Source: G051132615 sp051132615 (GTDB lineage: Bacteria; Pseudomonadota; Gammaproteobacteria; Burkholderiales; Neisseriaceae). From it: a DNA stretch of 64,000 bases. Below the pieces are notes generated by a model. That model saw only the letters and a list, made by a program, of their open reading frames with translations, was not told where the DNA came from and did no database searches. Location: positions 744,001 to 808,000 of the forward strand of contig NZ_CP152375.1 of the NCBI RefSeq assembly GCF_051132615.1, read 5' to 3'. The translations under genes and the position numbers were made by a program. Shown here one piece after another: positions 1-8,701 of this stretch. Every line of letters starts with the position of its first letter. Position 1 is the stretch's first letter.

Positions 1-183
1 CATTCCTGTTGAAGCAAACCCTGTTTTGAGTTCATACCCCCATTCAATCATTTTGTCTGCTATTAATTGGCTGGTATTAACCTCTGTAAACCCTAATTCT
101 GGATGTTGATGGATTGTATGACGAATATCGATAAACTCTTGTTCTAATGGTTTTATTTTGGTCAAAATATCTTTGATGCCCAT
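1..183 (-). CDS. M20-family amidohydrolase/peptidase, N-terminal fragment
   Basis: The first 61 codons of a gene that runs off the left edge of the window. The translated start contains the run RHTIHQHPELGF followed by a GYE segment, which is the N-terminal signature of M20-family metallo-amidohydrolases (hippurate or amino-acyl amide hydrolases). The metal ligands lie beyond the edge, so substrate cannot be judged. The ATG at 181-183 (read on the minus strand) is preceded by AAAGGAGC, a good ribosome binding site, which fixes the start. Family call is by motif only. Confidence 0.75.
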   Translation of the reverse strand, partial: MGIKDILTKIKPLEQEFIDIRHTIHQHPELGFTEVNTSQLIADKMIEWGYELKTGFASTGM

Positions 184-844
184 GTTAACGCTCCTTTGAT
201 GATTTATTTTATTTAATGATGATATTTTTACTCATCTATTTTTGTATTTTATGCCTGACTGAACACAAAAGTGATAGTGCTCAACAGATGAACTTTATGA
301 ATGTAAAATTTAAGTCTAGAACTAAAGATTGAATACTTATATAGAGATGGTTCAATATTGATAAATGAATAACCCCTACACAAACAATCCAATCAGGGTA
401 TTAAAAACACTTTTAAAATAATGATTATGCTCTTAATATAACACAAAGATATTTTTCTATCAGAAGATAAATTCTGATTTTTTGATCAAGATCATTTTTA
501 CTGGCAAGTTGATGATTGATTGTTTATTGTGATTAAAACGGATTAAGATATTTATTTTTTAAATATCAAAAAGTTACATTTAATTTTAAGAATAATGTTT
601 TTAAAAAAACAAACACATTATTGATTTTTTGTTATTTTTGATCAAATAGTTTTTTAAATAAAGATTCGGTTATTGATTTATAGTTGTCACTAACATTAAT
701 GTTCAAAAACCAGATCACAACTAGAACGGTAATCGTACCAATTGTTATCTGGTTGATTATTACACTTCAATACGCACTGTTATAGCACCCTGAGTATTTA
801 TGTTCTGTTTAGCTTGCCCAGTTTAATACACCATTATATAGCGA
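184..844. other. AT-rich intergenic stretch without a visible gene
   Basis: About 660 bases between the outward-reading M20 gene and the end of the CMD gene. It is very AT-rich with many A/T homopolymers and I see no convincing reading frame, tRNA or strong hairpin. It must hold the promoter of the M20 gene near 190-300. Several TGATCAA-type motifs (for example near 484 and 639) could be regulator sites, but this is not supported further. Confidence 0.5.
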
Positions 845-1588
845 CTATTGTTGCCTTCTGCTGGCCAATACTTCATTGAATATTGCAGTGGCTATTTGTG
901 CTTGCTTTGGATTAATTGATGTACCAACAACCTCTATTAAAGCCAACATTTGTGGCTGTGTAATGCCTACGTTCAACCCCATATTCATATGTGATTGCAA
1001 CATTGGTTCAAGACCGGGCAAACTGGCTAAAGCGGCAATGGTTGCTAACTCACGTTCAGCATAGGTCAATAAGTCACTATCAAAAATATCGGCGAATAAA
1101 TGCTCTTTTAAAAATGTTTCAACCTGTGGGTTAACTGCACCAATACCCCCGCTTTTACCTGGGTCTGTACCGTTAATTAATACTTCTAATGTTGCTTTAC
1201 CCCGAGTATATTTATCGCGTGTATCATTTACTGGTGATGCAGCACGACCCTGTGTATCAACAATCCCTTGTGCTTTACGCTCATTAAGCACAGCGGTAAA
1301 TGTATTGATCCCATTTAAACTACGTGGAAAACCACTATAAGCATACATTTGTGTCAACTCATCATTAATCTCGTTGATACTCATGCCTGCATCAAGCCCT
1401 GTATTAAGCGCCACTTTAAGTTGTGCTAAGTCACCTGATGCAGTCAATGCCGCAATTTTGACCATACTTTGTTGCCTTGCATTAAGTGCTGCTGTATTTT
1501 GTTGCATCGTTTGTGCTCCTACTATGTGACTTAAACTCATCATTGAAATTAAAATTGCCACAAAAACGTGCCATATTTTTTGATTCAT
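845..1588 (-). CDS. Exported carboxymuconolactone decarboxylase (CMD) family protein
   Basis: A 247-residue protein with two CMD/AhpD-fold repeats, roughly residues 40-110 and 150-240. The second repeat has the ERELATIAALASL pattern typical of the family, while the CxxC redox pair of AhpD is absent, so peroxidase activity is unlikely. Residues 1-25 form a hydrophobic signal peptide ending near VGAQ, predicting periplasmic export. It is the last gene of a three-gene minus-strand operon behind two cupin proteins, all diverging from a LysR gene at 2636. Two-domain CMD proteins are often found with such cupins in oxidative or aromatic-compound gene sets; the substrate is unknown. Confidence 0.8.
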   Translation of the reverse strand: MNQKIWHVFVAILISMMSLSHIVGAQTMQQNTAALNARQQSMVKIAALTASGDLAQLKVALNTGLDAGMSINEINDELTQMYAYSGFPRSLNGINTFTAVLNERKAQGIVDTQGRAASPVNDTRDKYTRGKATLEVLINGTDPGKSGGIGAVNPQVETFLKEHLFADIFDSDLLTYAERELATIAALASLPGLEPMLQSHMNMGLNVGITQPQMLALIEVVGTSINPKQAQIATAIFNEVLASRRQQ

Positions 1589-1616
1589 GACTTATTCCTA
1601 TTTAATAAATTAAACA

Positions 1617-2093
1617 TTACTTTTTATATTGCTCATCGCTGACTTTTTCTAGCCAATGAACGTTTTGTCCATTTAGATCACCTGTAACGGTTAGATGAGT
1701 CATGGTTGAATTTGGTGTAGCACCATGCCAGTGTTTGACCCCAGGGGGGCAAATAATCACATCGCCCACATGAACTTCTTTAATTTCCCCTCCCCAAACT
1801 TGGGTCCAACCAACACCTTCTGTCACAACCAGTGTTTGACCTGCTGGATGGGTGTGCCATGCTGAACGTGCACCCGCATCAAATGTGACATAAGCACCAG
1901 ATACATTAGTCGCTTGAGCAACAGGAAAAAGTGGTTGTACTTTGACACTACCTGTAAAAAACTCGGCAGGGCCTGTATAAGCAGCTTGAGAACCATTAGC
2001 TAACACAGTTTGTGTATTCACTGGTTCTGCTGCATATACAAGAGAACTGGCGAAAAATGCTGATAAAATAAGTGTAATTAAATGTTTTTTCAT
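1617..2093 (-). CDS. Secreted cupin-domain protein
   Basis: A 158-residue protein with a signal peptide (MKKHLITLILSAFFASS, cleavage near VYA) and one cupin barrel. The HTHPAGQTL motif plus a later KHWHG supply the histidine metal ligands usual for small manganese or iron cupins of the mandelonitrile-lyase-like/quercetinase-like group. It is about half identical by eye to the neighbouring cupin at 2116-2517, which lacks the signal peptide, so the pair is probably a tandem duplication with one copy re-routed to the periplasm. It lies 28 bases upstream of the CMD gene and 22 bases after the other cupin. Confidence 0.8.
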   Translation of the reverse strand: MKKHLITLILSAFFASSLVYAAEPVNTQTVLANGSQAAYTGPAEFFTGSVKVQPLFPVAQATNVSGAYVTFDAGARSAWHTHPAGQTLVVTEGVGWTQVWGGEIKEVHVGDVIICPPGVKHWHGATPNSTMTHLTVTGDLNGQNVHWLEKVSDEQYKK

Positions 2094-2115
2094 TGCTTCT
2101 CCTTATAAGTAAGTA

Positions 2116-2517
2116 TTAAGCATGATGCTCATATTGTTCGTCACTGACATGTTCTAGCCAAGTCACCGTACTGCCATCTATTTGCTCTTGAATGGCAATA
2201 TGGGTCATGGCAGTTGTTGGTGCAGCCCCATGCCAATGTTTTTCTCCTGCTGGAATCCAAACAATATCCCCAGGGTTAATCACTTGAATAGGCTCACCCC
2301 ATAATTGAATACGACCTGAACCAGCGGTCACGATTAATGTTTGCCCTAATGGGTGGGTATGCCATGCTGTCCAAGCACCAGGCTCAAAGGTGACCACACC
2401 AGTTGTGACTCTGGCTTCCCCATCTGTTGTCGATGGAGAATCAATTCTGACTGTACCCGTAAAATAATCAGCAGCACCTTTTGTAGAAGGTTGAGAACCA
2501 TTTCGATAAATGTTCAT
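2116..2517 (-). CDS. Cytoplasmic cupin-domain protein
   Basis: A 133-residue single cupin domain without a signal peptide, carrying HTHPLGQTL and KHWHGA metal-binding motifs. It is first in a minus-strand operon with a secreted paralogue (1617-2093) and a CMD protein (845-1588). The start ATG at 2515-2517 follows AAGGAGC, a strong ribosome binding site. The LysR gene starting at 2636 is divergent, and the 118-base gap holds a palindromic TATAC/GTATA element, so LysR control of this operon is likely. Enzymatic role unknown; small cupins of this kind act as lyases, dioxygenases or isomerases. Confidence 0.8.
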   Translation of the reverse strand: MNIYRNGSQPSTKGAADYFTGTVRIDSPSTTDGEARVTTGVVTFEPGAWTAWHTHPLGQTLIVTAGSGRIQLWGEPIQVINPGDIVWIPAGEKHWHGAAPTTAMTHIAIQEQIDGSTVTWLEHVSDEQYEHHA

Positions 2518-2593
2518 TTGCGTTGCTCCTTAATGTTTGTGCTCAATATCGCTTTTATATGATGTTAATTTAACAGATGTCGCCTTTAATCAC

Positions 2594-2606
2594 TATACGG
2601 TATAAT
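2594..2606 (+). promoter_or_regulatory. Palindrome and -10 element between cupin operon and LysR gene
   Basis: TATACGGTATA (2594-2604) is a perfect palindrome with a one-base centre and overlaps a TATAAT (2601-2606) that is suitably placed as the -10 of the LysR gene. A site here could let the LysR protein repress itself while acting on the divergent cupin operon. Confidence 0.35.
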
Positions 2607-2635
2607 TCGATTAGATATATGAGGAAAATTCATCA

Positions 2636-3529
2636 ATGATTCGTGAGAATATGAATGGGTTATTGGCCTTTATCACCATTGCCAAAGAGCTCAACTTTAC
2701 CAAAGCGGCAGCAAAACTGGGGGTATCACAATCGGCATTAAGCCATACCATGAATGAGCTAGAAGAGCGTTTAGGTATACGGCTGTTAACACGAACAACA
2801 CGTAAAGTGTCGCCAACAGAAGCAGGTGAGCGGCTTTTGCAAACCATTGCACCTCATTTTGAAGAAATTCAACATGAGCTGTCTGCCTTAAGTGAACTGC
2901 GTGATAAACCAGCAGGCACTATTCGTATTACAACCACAGAATTTGTGATCAATACGATACTTTGGCCTAAACTCACCTCATTTTTACAGCAGTATCCAGA
3001 TATTCAGGTAGAACTGATTATTGACTACAGCATGACCGACATTGTTGAGCAACGTTTTGATGCAGGGGTAAGAATTGGCAAACACTTAGCAAATGGTATG
3101 ATTTCTGTGCCAATTGGCCCAGACATGCGTATGGCCGTTGTGGGCAGCCCTGCTTATTTCGCCCAACACAAAAAGCCTATGGTACCACAAGATTTAACGA
3201 CTCATTGCTGCATCAATTTACGTTTGCAAACTTATGGTGGTTTATATGCATGGGAATTTGAAAAAGAAGGACAAACCTTAAGTGTGCGTGTTAAAGGTCA
3301 AGTCGCATTTAACACCTCAACCCAAATGTTGATTGCTGCATTAGATGGTTTTGGGCTCGCTTATATTCCTGAAGAAATGGCAAAGCCTTATATTGAAAAA
3401 GGTGTGCTAATTAGGGTATTAGATGACTGGTGCCCACCTTTTTCGGGCTTTCATTTATATTACCCACATAGACGTAATGCATCCCCTGCCTTTACATTAT
3501 TGGTTGATGCTTTAAGGTATCATGGGTAA
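2636..3529 (+). CDS. LysR-family transcriptional regulator (cupin/CMD operon)
   Basis: A 297-residue LysR protein. Residues 6-65 form the winged helix-turn-helix (AAAKLGVSQSALSHTMNEL) and the rest is the two-lobed effector domain, with a typical length for the family. The sequence belongs by pattern to the CrgA/AaeR-like group. It diverges from the cupin-cupin-CMD operon, the classical arrangement for a LysR regulator and its target. GAGGA lies about 12 bases before the chosen ATG; a second ATG at 2651 is also possible. The inducer is not known. Confidence 0.88.
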   Translation: MIRENMNGLLAFITIAKELNFTKAAAKLGVSQSALSHTMNELEERLGIRLLTRTTRKVSPTEAGERLLQTIAPHFEEIQHELSALSELRDKPAGTIRITTTEFVINTILWPKLTSFLQQYPDIQVELIIDYSMTDIVEQRFDAGVRIGKHLANGMISVPIGPDMRMAVVGSPAYFAQHKKPMVPQDLTTHCCINLRLQTYGGLYAWEFEKEGQTLSVRVKGQVAFNTSTQMLIAALDGFGLAYIPEEMAKPYIEKGVLIRVLDDWCPPFSGFHLYYPHRRNASPAFTLLVDALRYHG

Positions 3530-3575
3530 TAGGGTATGTTACAAGTAAATAAAAATAAATTTATTGGATCAAATA

Positions 3576-4091
3576 ATGCAACCTTTAACAATAAATAACG
3601 CAGATTTAATTGCAATAAACAGATTAAATTGGCTCAGAAACTTTCGAGTCAACAAACGCAAATTGCTGTCCTTTGAGTTAGGATTTTTGATCCTATTTGG
3701 TGTGTTGATCAGCATTTATTATTTTTTGGCATTACCTATTGTCAATATTTTACTTTGTGGGCTGGTTTTACTGTTACTTCTGCCCATGATGATTGCTTTT
3801 AATTGGTTTGTATTTATTCCTATTTTGGCCAGTAAATACATTAACAGAAATAAAATACTGTCCAAACCCTATACTGTTCGCTGGGATGATACTTATCTCT
3901 ATATTTCCAGTGAAGAAACAAAATCTCAATTGGCTTGGTCTGTTTTTTTTGACATGATTCAAAATGATGAATATATATTACTCTATTCACAAGATTACGT
4001 TTTTCAGGTTATTGCCAAACGTTTCTTTGACAGCACCAAAGAAATGAATGATTTTTTACGACGCGTACAAAAAGTTATAAATAAAAAATGA
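3576..4091 (+). CDS. YcxB-like membrane protein
   Basis: About 171 residues with two close transmembrane helices (roughly residues 30-80) followed by a cytoplasmic C-terminal domain containing a YxxRWDDTYLYISSEE-like strand pattern and ending in FLRRVQ. This is the layout of YcxB-like C-terminal domain proteins, whose function is unknown. The frame can be extended to a TTG at 3564, but GGA at 3566-3568 is better spaced for the ATG at 3576. It stands alone between the LysR gene and the arsenic operon. Confidence 0.65.
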   Translation: MQPLTINNADLIAINRLNWLRNFRVNKRKLLSFELGFLILFGVLISIYYFLALPIVNILLCGLVLLLLLPMMIAFNWFVFIPILASKYINRNKILSKPYTVRWDDTYLYISSEETKSQLAWSVFFDMIQNDEYILLYSQDYVFQVIAKRFFDSTKEMNDFLRRVQKVINKK

Positions 4092-4177
4092 TTCAAACTT
4101 TCTATTAAACACATATTAAGATCAACCATCTCATATTATCTTTGAACATATCTGATGATTGTATTAAAAAATACTAC

Positions 4178-4225
4178 TTGGCTTTTTCTTATATTTGCAC
4201 TATTATTTCAACTATATTTGAAATA
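4178..4225 (+). promoter_or_regulatory. arsR promoter with overlapping ArsR operator
   Basis: TTGGCT (4178-4183) and TATTAT (4201-4206) are separated by 17 bases and make a good sigma-70 promoter. Overlapping its -10 is an inverted repeat, TATTTCAA (4204-4211) and TTGAAATA (4218-4225) with a six-base spacer, matching the TTCAA...TTGAA form of ArsR operators. It lies just upstream of the ATG at 4239, which argues for that start. Confidence 0.65.
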
Positions 4226-4238
4226 TCAAAATAAAAAC

Positions 4239-4547
4239 ATGAACACTCTTGAAGCCGCTAAATATTTTGAATGTCTATCCTCGCCTGTTCGACTAGACAT
4301 TTTTAGTTTATTAATTCGTTATGGTTCTGATGGTTTGGTTGCAGGGCAAATAGCAACAGAATTAAATTTACCCGCCACTAATTTATCATTCCATTTAAAA
4401 GCATTAACCCATTGCCAGCTTATTTCGGTTGAACAAGAAGGTCGTTTTTTGCGTTACCGCGCCAATTTACCTTTGATGAAAGGTTTGGCCAATTTTTTAA
4501 CTGAGCAGTGCTGTATTGCACAAAATAAAAATAAAGGCTGCGAGTAA
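4239..4547 (+). CDS. arsR: ArsR arsenite-responsive repressor
   Basis: A 102-residue winged-helix ArsR/SmtB protein. The recognition region reads LPATNLSFHLKAL. The usual CVC metal site in the DNA-binding helix is absent; instead cysteines 91, 92 and 101 lie in the C-terminal tail (EQCC...GC). That is the arrangement of the Acidithiobacillus-type ArsR, where a C-terminal cysteine triad binds As(III). The frame is open upstream to an ATG at 4155, but that would encode the promoter/operator as a hydrophobic peptide, so the ATG at 4239 is preferred. It heads arsR-arsD-arsA-acr3. Confidence 0.88.
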   Translation: MNTLEAAKYFECLSSPVRLDIFSLLIRYGSDGLVAGQIATELNLPATNLSFHLKALTHCQLISVEQEGRFLRYRANLPLMKGLANFLTEQCCIAQNKNKGCE

Positions 4548-4656
4548 ATTTATGCTCTCCTATACTCTTTTATTCAGATTAACCAATAAGTTATAAAAAT
4601 ATTTAATGAACTAATTTTTTTGTAATCAATATTTCAATAGTTGATGGAGTAATGAA

Positions 4657-5016
4657 ATGATATCAATCCAAGTATATGACCCTGCTTTATGTTGTAGCAC
4701 TGGCGTATGTGGTACAGAAATTGATTCTGCATTGGTCACTTTTGCCGCAGATGCAGACTGGGCGAAAAAACAGGGCATCACAATAGAACGTTTTAATCTT
4801 TCTCAGCAACCATTGGCATTTGCTGAAAATGAAGTGGTTAAAAAATTTTTAGAACGCTCAGGTGCAGATGCTTTACCGCTTATTTTAATGGATGGTGACA
4901 TTGCTTTAGCAGGGCGTTACCCAACCCGTAAAGAGTTGGCTCAATGGGCAAAAATTGAGCTAACCGAATCTGAAACAAAAACGGGCTGTTGCAGCAAAAG
5001 ATCTAATTGCTGTTAA
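4657..5016 (+). CDS. arsD: ArsD arsenite metallochaperone
   Basis: A 119-residue thioredoxin-fold protein with the ArsD signature: cysteines 12, 13 and 18 in YDPALCCSTGVCG, which carry As(III) or Sb(III) to ArsA. The C-terminus has two further vicinal pairs (CC at 112-113 and 118-119), as in the longer ArsD proteins; these are dispensable for transfer in the plasmid R773 protein. It lies between arsR and arsA in one operon, as usual. ArsD is also a weak secondary repressor of the operon in well-studied members. Confidence 0.93.
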   Translation: MISIQVYDPALCCSTGVCGTEIDSALVTFAADADWAKKQGITIERFNLSQQPLAFAENEVVKKFLERSGADALPLILMDGDIALAGRYPTRKELAQWAKIELTESETKTGCCSKRSNCC

Positions 5017-5077
5017 TTTAATTTTGGCCAACAAAGGCCAAACCAGATAAATTATTAATAGATTAAAGGTGTTTAAG

Positions 5078-6835
5078 ATGAATTTTTTAGCACATACCCC
5101 CTCTTTTGTCTTTTTTACAGGTAAAGGTGGTGTAGGCAAAACTTCTTTAGCTTGTGCAACGGCAATCAACTTAGCCAATCAAGGAAAACGAACTTTATTG
5201 GTCAGTACAGACCCAGCTTCAAATGTGGGTCAAGTATTTGAACAAACAATTGGCTCAACCATCACCCCTATTCACACAATGACCAATCTTAGTGCCATTG
5301 AACTTGATCCTCAAGCGGCAGCAGAACGGTATAGAAAACGCATTGTTGATCCTGTCAAAGGGCTATTACCTGACGATGTGGTTGCAGGTATTGAAGAACA
5401 ACTGTCTGGCGCTTGCACCACCGAAATCGCGGCTTTTGACGAATTTACAGGCTTATTAACCAATCAAGCATTATTGGCTCAATTTGACCATATTGTTTTT
5501 GATACGGCACCAACTGGACACACTATTCGTATGCTGCAATTGCCTGGTGCATGGAGTGATTTTATTACAAAAAATCCAGAAGGCAGTTCTTGCTTAGGTC
5601 CATTAGCAGGCTTAGAAAAACAGCAAGAACAATACCAAAATGCGGTCAACACTTTAGCCAATGAACACCAAACTCGATTGGTGTTGGTTGCAAGAGCACA
5701 AAAAACGGCCTTACTTGAAGTGGCTCGCACCTATGAAGAGCTCACCACACTAGGCATTAATAACCAATTTTTGGTGATTAATGGTGTATTGGCTCAACAA
5801 GAAACACTTCATGACACATTGGCTCAAGCCATTTATATTCGGGAACAAACTGCAATTGAACAGATGCCACTTAAGCTTAAGCAACTGCCTACCGATTATT
5901 TAGCACTCAAAGCATTTAATTTAGTGGGCATTGAAGCATTAAGCCAATTATTTGATCAAACAACTGTGTCACAAATAAGGGTACATCATGAAAATCATGA
6001 TTCTATGCCACAACTGCCTTCATTGGCTCAACTGCTCAAACAGTTAGAAGCTCAAGAGCATGGCTTAATTATGCTTATGGGTAAAGGCGGTGTGGGTAAG
6101 ACAACACTTGCTACAGCAATAGCGGTACATCTGGCACAAAAAGGTTTGGATGTTCACCTGTCTACCTCTGACCCTGCGGCTCATTTAACCAATACACTGG
6201 ATCAACAACTTGCCCATTTAACCGTCAGCCGCATTGACCCTAAAGAAGAAACCGAACGCTATCGCCAGCATGTTTTAGCAACGACAGGCAAAAACATGAG
6301 TGAACAAGACCGTTTGGTACTAGAAGAAGATTTAAGATCACCCTGTACGGAAGAGATTGCGGTATTCCAAGCGTTTTCACGTACGATTGCTCAAGCAGGA
6401 AAAAAAATAGTGGTTATGGATACAGCACCAACAGGGCATACTTTATTGCTATTGGATGCAACAGGTGCTTATCATAAAGAAGTCACCCGACAAATGGCTA
6501 AAAGCCAAAGCCACTTTACAACCCCTATGATGCGTCTACAAGACCCTGACTATACAAAAGTCATCATCACCACTTTAGCAGAAACAACGCCTGTGCTTGA
6601 AGCAGCACATTTACAAGATGACTTACGTCGTGCAGGTATTGAGCCTTGGGCATGGGTGATTAATAACAGTGTTGCCGCTTCTGATACACAATCGCCACTA
6701 CTCCAACTGCGTGCTCAAGCTGAACTGCCACAAATCAACAAAGTGCTGAGCAGTTATGCAAAACAAGTGGCTATTGTACCTTTACAGGCACAAGAACCCA
6801 TTGGCGTAGATGCGTTAACAAAATTAACCCGTTAA
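5078..6835 (+). CDS. arsA: ArsA arsenite-stimulated ATPase
   Basis: A 585-residue duplicated ATPase. Each half has a GKGGVGKT P-loop (residues about 15-22 and 335-342) and a DTAPTGHT signal-transduction motif. The metalloid-binding cysteines are present: one in GACTTEIAAF and one in PCTEEIAVF, with a third in SSCLGPL. ArsA takes As(III) from ArsD and energises efflux. A GTG at 5069 is in frame, but AAAGG at 5065-5069 is spaced for the ATG at 5078. Family length (about 583) agrees with this choice. ArsA is classically paired with ArsB; here the pump is an Acr3. Confidence 0.95.
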   Translation: MNFLAHTPSFVFFTGKGGVGKTSLACATAINLANQGKRTLLVSTDPASNVGQVFEQTIGSTITPIHTMTNLSAIELDPQAAAERYRKRIVDPVKGLLPDDVVAGIEEQLSGACTTEIAAFDEFTGLLTNQALLAQFDHIVFDTAPTGHTIRMLQLPGAWSDFITKNPEGSSCLGPLAGLEKQQEQYQNAVNTLANEHQTRLVLVARAQKTALLEVARTYEELTTLGINNQFLVINGVLAQQETLHDTLAQAIYIREQTAIEQMPLKLKQLPTDYLALKAFNLVGIEALSQLFDQTTVSQIRVHHENHDSMPQLPSLAQLLKQLEAQEHGLIMLMGKGGVGKTTLATAIAVHLAQKGLDVHLSTSDPAAHLTNTLDQQLAHLTVSRIDPKEETERYRQHVLATTGKNMSEQDRLVLEEDLRSPCTEEIAVFQAFSRTIAQAGKKIVVMDTAPTGHTLLLLDATGAYHKEVTRQMAKSQSHFTTPMMRLQDPDYTKVIITTLAETTPVLEAAHLQDDLRRAGIEPWAWVINNSVAASDTQSPLLQLRAQAELPQINKVLSSYAKQVAIVPLQAQEPIGVDALTKLTR

Positions 6836-6888
6836 TTGGCTAACACGCTGATTATTCGCTAATTAACCTATTTATAAAGGTTTGCAAT

Positions 6889-7944
6889 ATGAGCTGCCCC
6901 ACAGACAAACCCAGAAAAAAACTTTCTTTTTTAGATCGTTATTTAACCTTATGGATTTTTGCAGCAATGGCCTTAGGCATTATTTTAGGATCAGTTTTTA
7001 CTGATTTACCTAATCAACTTAATGCTTTATCTATTGGTTCGACCAATATACCCATTGCCATTGGTTTAATTTTAATGATGTATCCACCACTGGCAAAAGT
7101 ACGTTATGAAGAGCTGCCCAATGTATTTACAGACAAGAAAATTCTGTTTCTTTCGTTGGTACAAAATTGGATTATTGGCCCCGCCCTGATGTTTATTTTA
7201 GCGGTCATTTTTTTAAGGGATTACCCCGAATACATGACAGGTGTAATTTTAATCGGGTTAGCAAGATGTATTGCTATGGTGCTGGTCTGGAATCAATTGG
7301 CAGAAGGTGACAACCAATATGTCGCTGCATTGGTTGCCTTTAATTCTATTTTTCAAATTTTATTTTTCAGTGTATTTGCTTGGTTTTATCTATCCTATTT
7401 ACCTCCTTTATTTGGCTTAACGGGTAGTGTCATTAACGTCAGTTTTGGTACAGTAGCTGAGGCTGTATTGATTTACTTAGGTCTGCCATTTTTGGCAGGC
7501 TTTTTAACCCGCTATTTTTTACGCAAAGCAAAAGGCGACGATTGGTATCAACATTATTTTCTACCTAAAATCAGCCCAATCACTTTAATTGCTCTGCTGT
7601 TTACCATCGTAGCAATGTTCAGTTTAAAAGGTAACGAGGTGGTTAAATTACCTTTAGATGCCATTCGTATTGCCATTCCCCTAATTATTTATTTTTTCAC
7701 CATGTTTATTCTAAGTTTTGTGATGGGTAAATTAGCTGGCGAAAACTATGCAAAAACAACCGCCATGTCGTTTACTGCGGCAAGTAATAATTTTGAATTG
7801 GCCATTGCTGTGGCTATTGTGGCGTTTGGTTTAGCATCGCCAGTAGCATTTGCAGCAGTAATTGGCCCATTGGTTGAAGTGCCCGTATTGATTTTATTGG
7901 TCAATGTCGCACTTTGGATTAAGAAAAAATACTTTCAGATATAA
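6889..7944 (+). CDS. acr3: Acr3-family arsenite efflux permease
   Basis: A 351-residue inner-membrane protein with about ten transmembrane helices. It carries the Acr3 signatures LARCIAMVLVWNQLAEGD, in which the cysteine is the essential one, and a late SFTAASNNFELAIAVAI segment. Acr3 exports arsenite and is unrelated to the ArsB antiporter. It is the last gene of the ars operon, 53 bases after arsA, with AAAGG before its ATG. Its coupling to ArsA is known for some Acr3 systems, and the presence of arsD and arsA suggests ATP-energised export here. Confidence 0.93.
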   Translation: MSCPTDKPRKKLSFLDRYLTLWIFAAMALGIILGSVFTDLPNQLNALSIGSTNIPIAIGLILMMYPPLAKVRYEELPNVFTDKKILFLSLVQNWIIGPALMFILAVIFLRDYPEYMTGVILIGLARCIAMVLVWNQLAEGDNQYVAALVAFNSIFQILFFSVFAWFYLSYLPPLFGLTGSVINVSFGTVAEAVLIYLGLPFLAGFLTRYFLRKAKGDDWYQHYFLPKISPITLIALLFTIVAMFSLKGNEVVKLPLDAIRIAIPLIIYFFTMFILSFVMGKLAGENYAKTTAMSFTAASNNFELAIAVAIVAFGLASPVAFAAVIGPLVEVPVLILLVNVALWIKKKYFQI

Positions 7945-7983
7945 TGTAAAGACCCCTGTTTGGCGGTTCTTTGCCATGAGCAC

Positions 7984-8016
7984 AATGAATAGACAGCCTT
8001 AGACTATCTATTCATT
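7984..8016 (+). terminator. Possible terminator after the ars operon
   Basis: AATGAATAGA (7984-7993) pairs perfectly with TCTATTCATT (8007-8016) around a 13-base loop. It sits between two convergent genes (acr3 and the MarR gene at 8028). The stem is AT-rich, so efficiency is uncertain. Confidence 0.4.
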
Positions 8017-8027
8017 AAATGCTAAGC

Positions 8028-8627
8028 TTATTCTTCATTACGATCTCTTCGCCCTCCTCGACTATGGCGTCTCATATCCATATGATGAAAATCATCTCGC
8101 GTATGTCTGCCCACATGGTTTTGTTCGTGTTCGTGCCTATGCTCATGTTCACCATTATTGTGTGCACGATGTTTTGTTACCTGATCTTCAAAAGAATGAT
8201 TCACTTTTTGTAAAAGTTCTGCTAATTGCTCGCGCTCACTTTGTGACAATGTCGCAAACATGGTGCTTGCGCTGTCTTGCTTAACCGCTTTAATGGCTTT
8301 AACAGCCTCTGAACCTTGCTCAGTTAAGAAAATAACAATATTGCGTTTATCTTGCGCATCACGGTTACGTTCAATCAAGTGACGATGTTCTAATTTTCCT
8401 AATAGCTCACTCAAAGAAGCAGACCTTACATTTAATATTTCCAGCAGATCCCTTTGATTCATGGCATTATTATTGTTTTGTAAAATAGACAGCACACGCA
8501 TTTGGGCATGTTCAGCATGACCTTTATGGTGACGTGCACGCATCATAAATTTAGCAGCTCGATGAAATAATGTAGCCAATACTTCGTCGTTTACTGCATC
8601 GGTATTGATTTGAGTATCTGTATCCAT
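8028..8627 (-). CDS. MarR-family regulator with a histidine-rich tail
   Basis: A 199-residue protein. Residues 20-145 are a MarR winged-helix dimer domain (QRDLLEILNVRSASLSELLGKLE as recognition region, then the DKRNIVIFLTEQG wing). Residues 150-199 are an unusual tail very rich in His, Glu and Arg (runs such as EHEHRHEHEQNH and HHMDMRRH), which looks like a metal-binding or metal-sensing extension. Such tails are known on nickel chaperones and zinc exporters but are uncommon on MarR proteins. Two copies of a GGTACC palindrome precede it, suggesting autoregulation. No partner gene is linked. Confidence 0.85.
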   Translation of the reverse strand: MDTDTQINTDAVNDEVLATLFHRAAKFMMRARHHKGHAEHAQMRVLSILQNNNNAMNQRDLLEILNVRSASLSELLGKLEHRHLIERNRDAQDKRNIVIFLTEQGSEAVKAIKAVKQDSASTMFATLSQSEREQLAELLQKVNHSFEDQVTKHRAHNNGEHEHRHEHEQNHVGRHTRDDFHHMDMRRHSRGGRRDRNEE

Positions 8628-8701
8628 TTATGTCTCCTTATGGCTTTATATACTTTGTTTACTGGATTACCCATTATTGTTATCTATAGATTGACTTTAT
8701 A

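Noticed and set aside
4155..4238. Upstream extension of arsR giving a hydrophobic N-terminus
   Set aside because: It would translate the -35, -10 and operator; ArsR family length fits the ATG at 4239.
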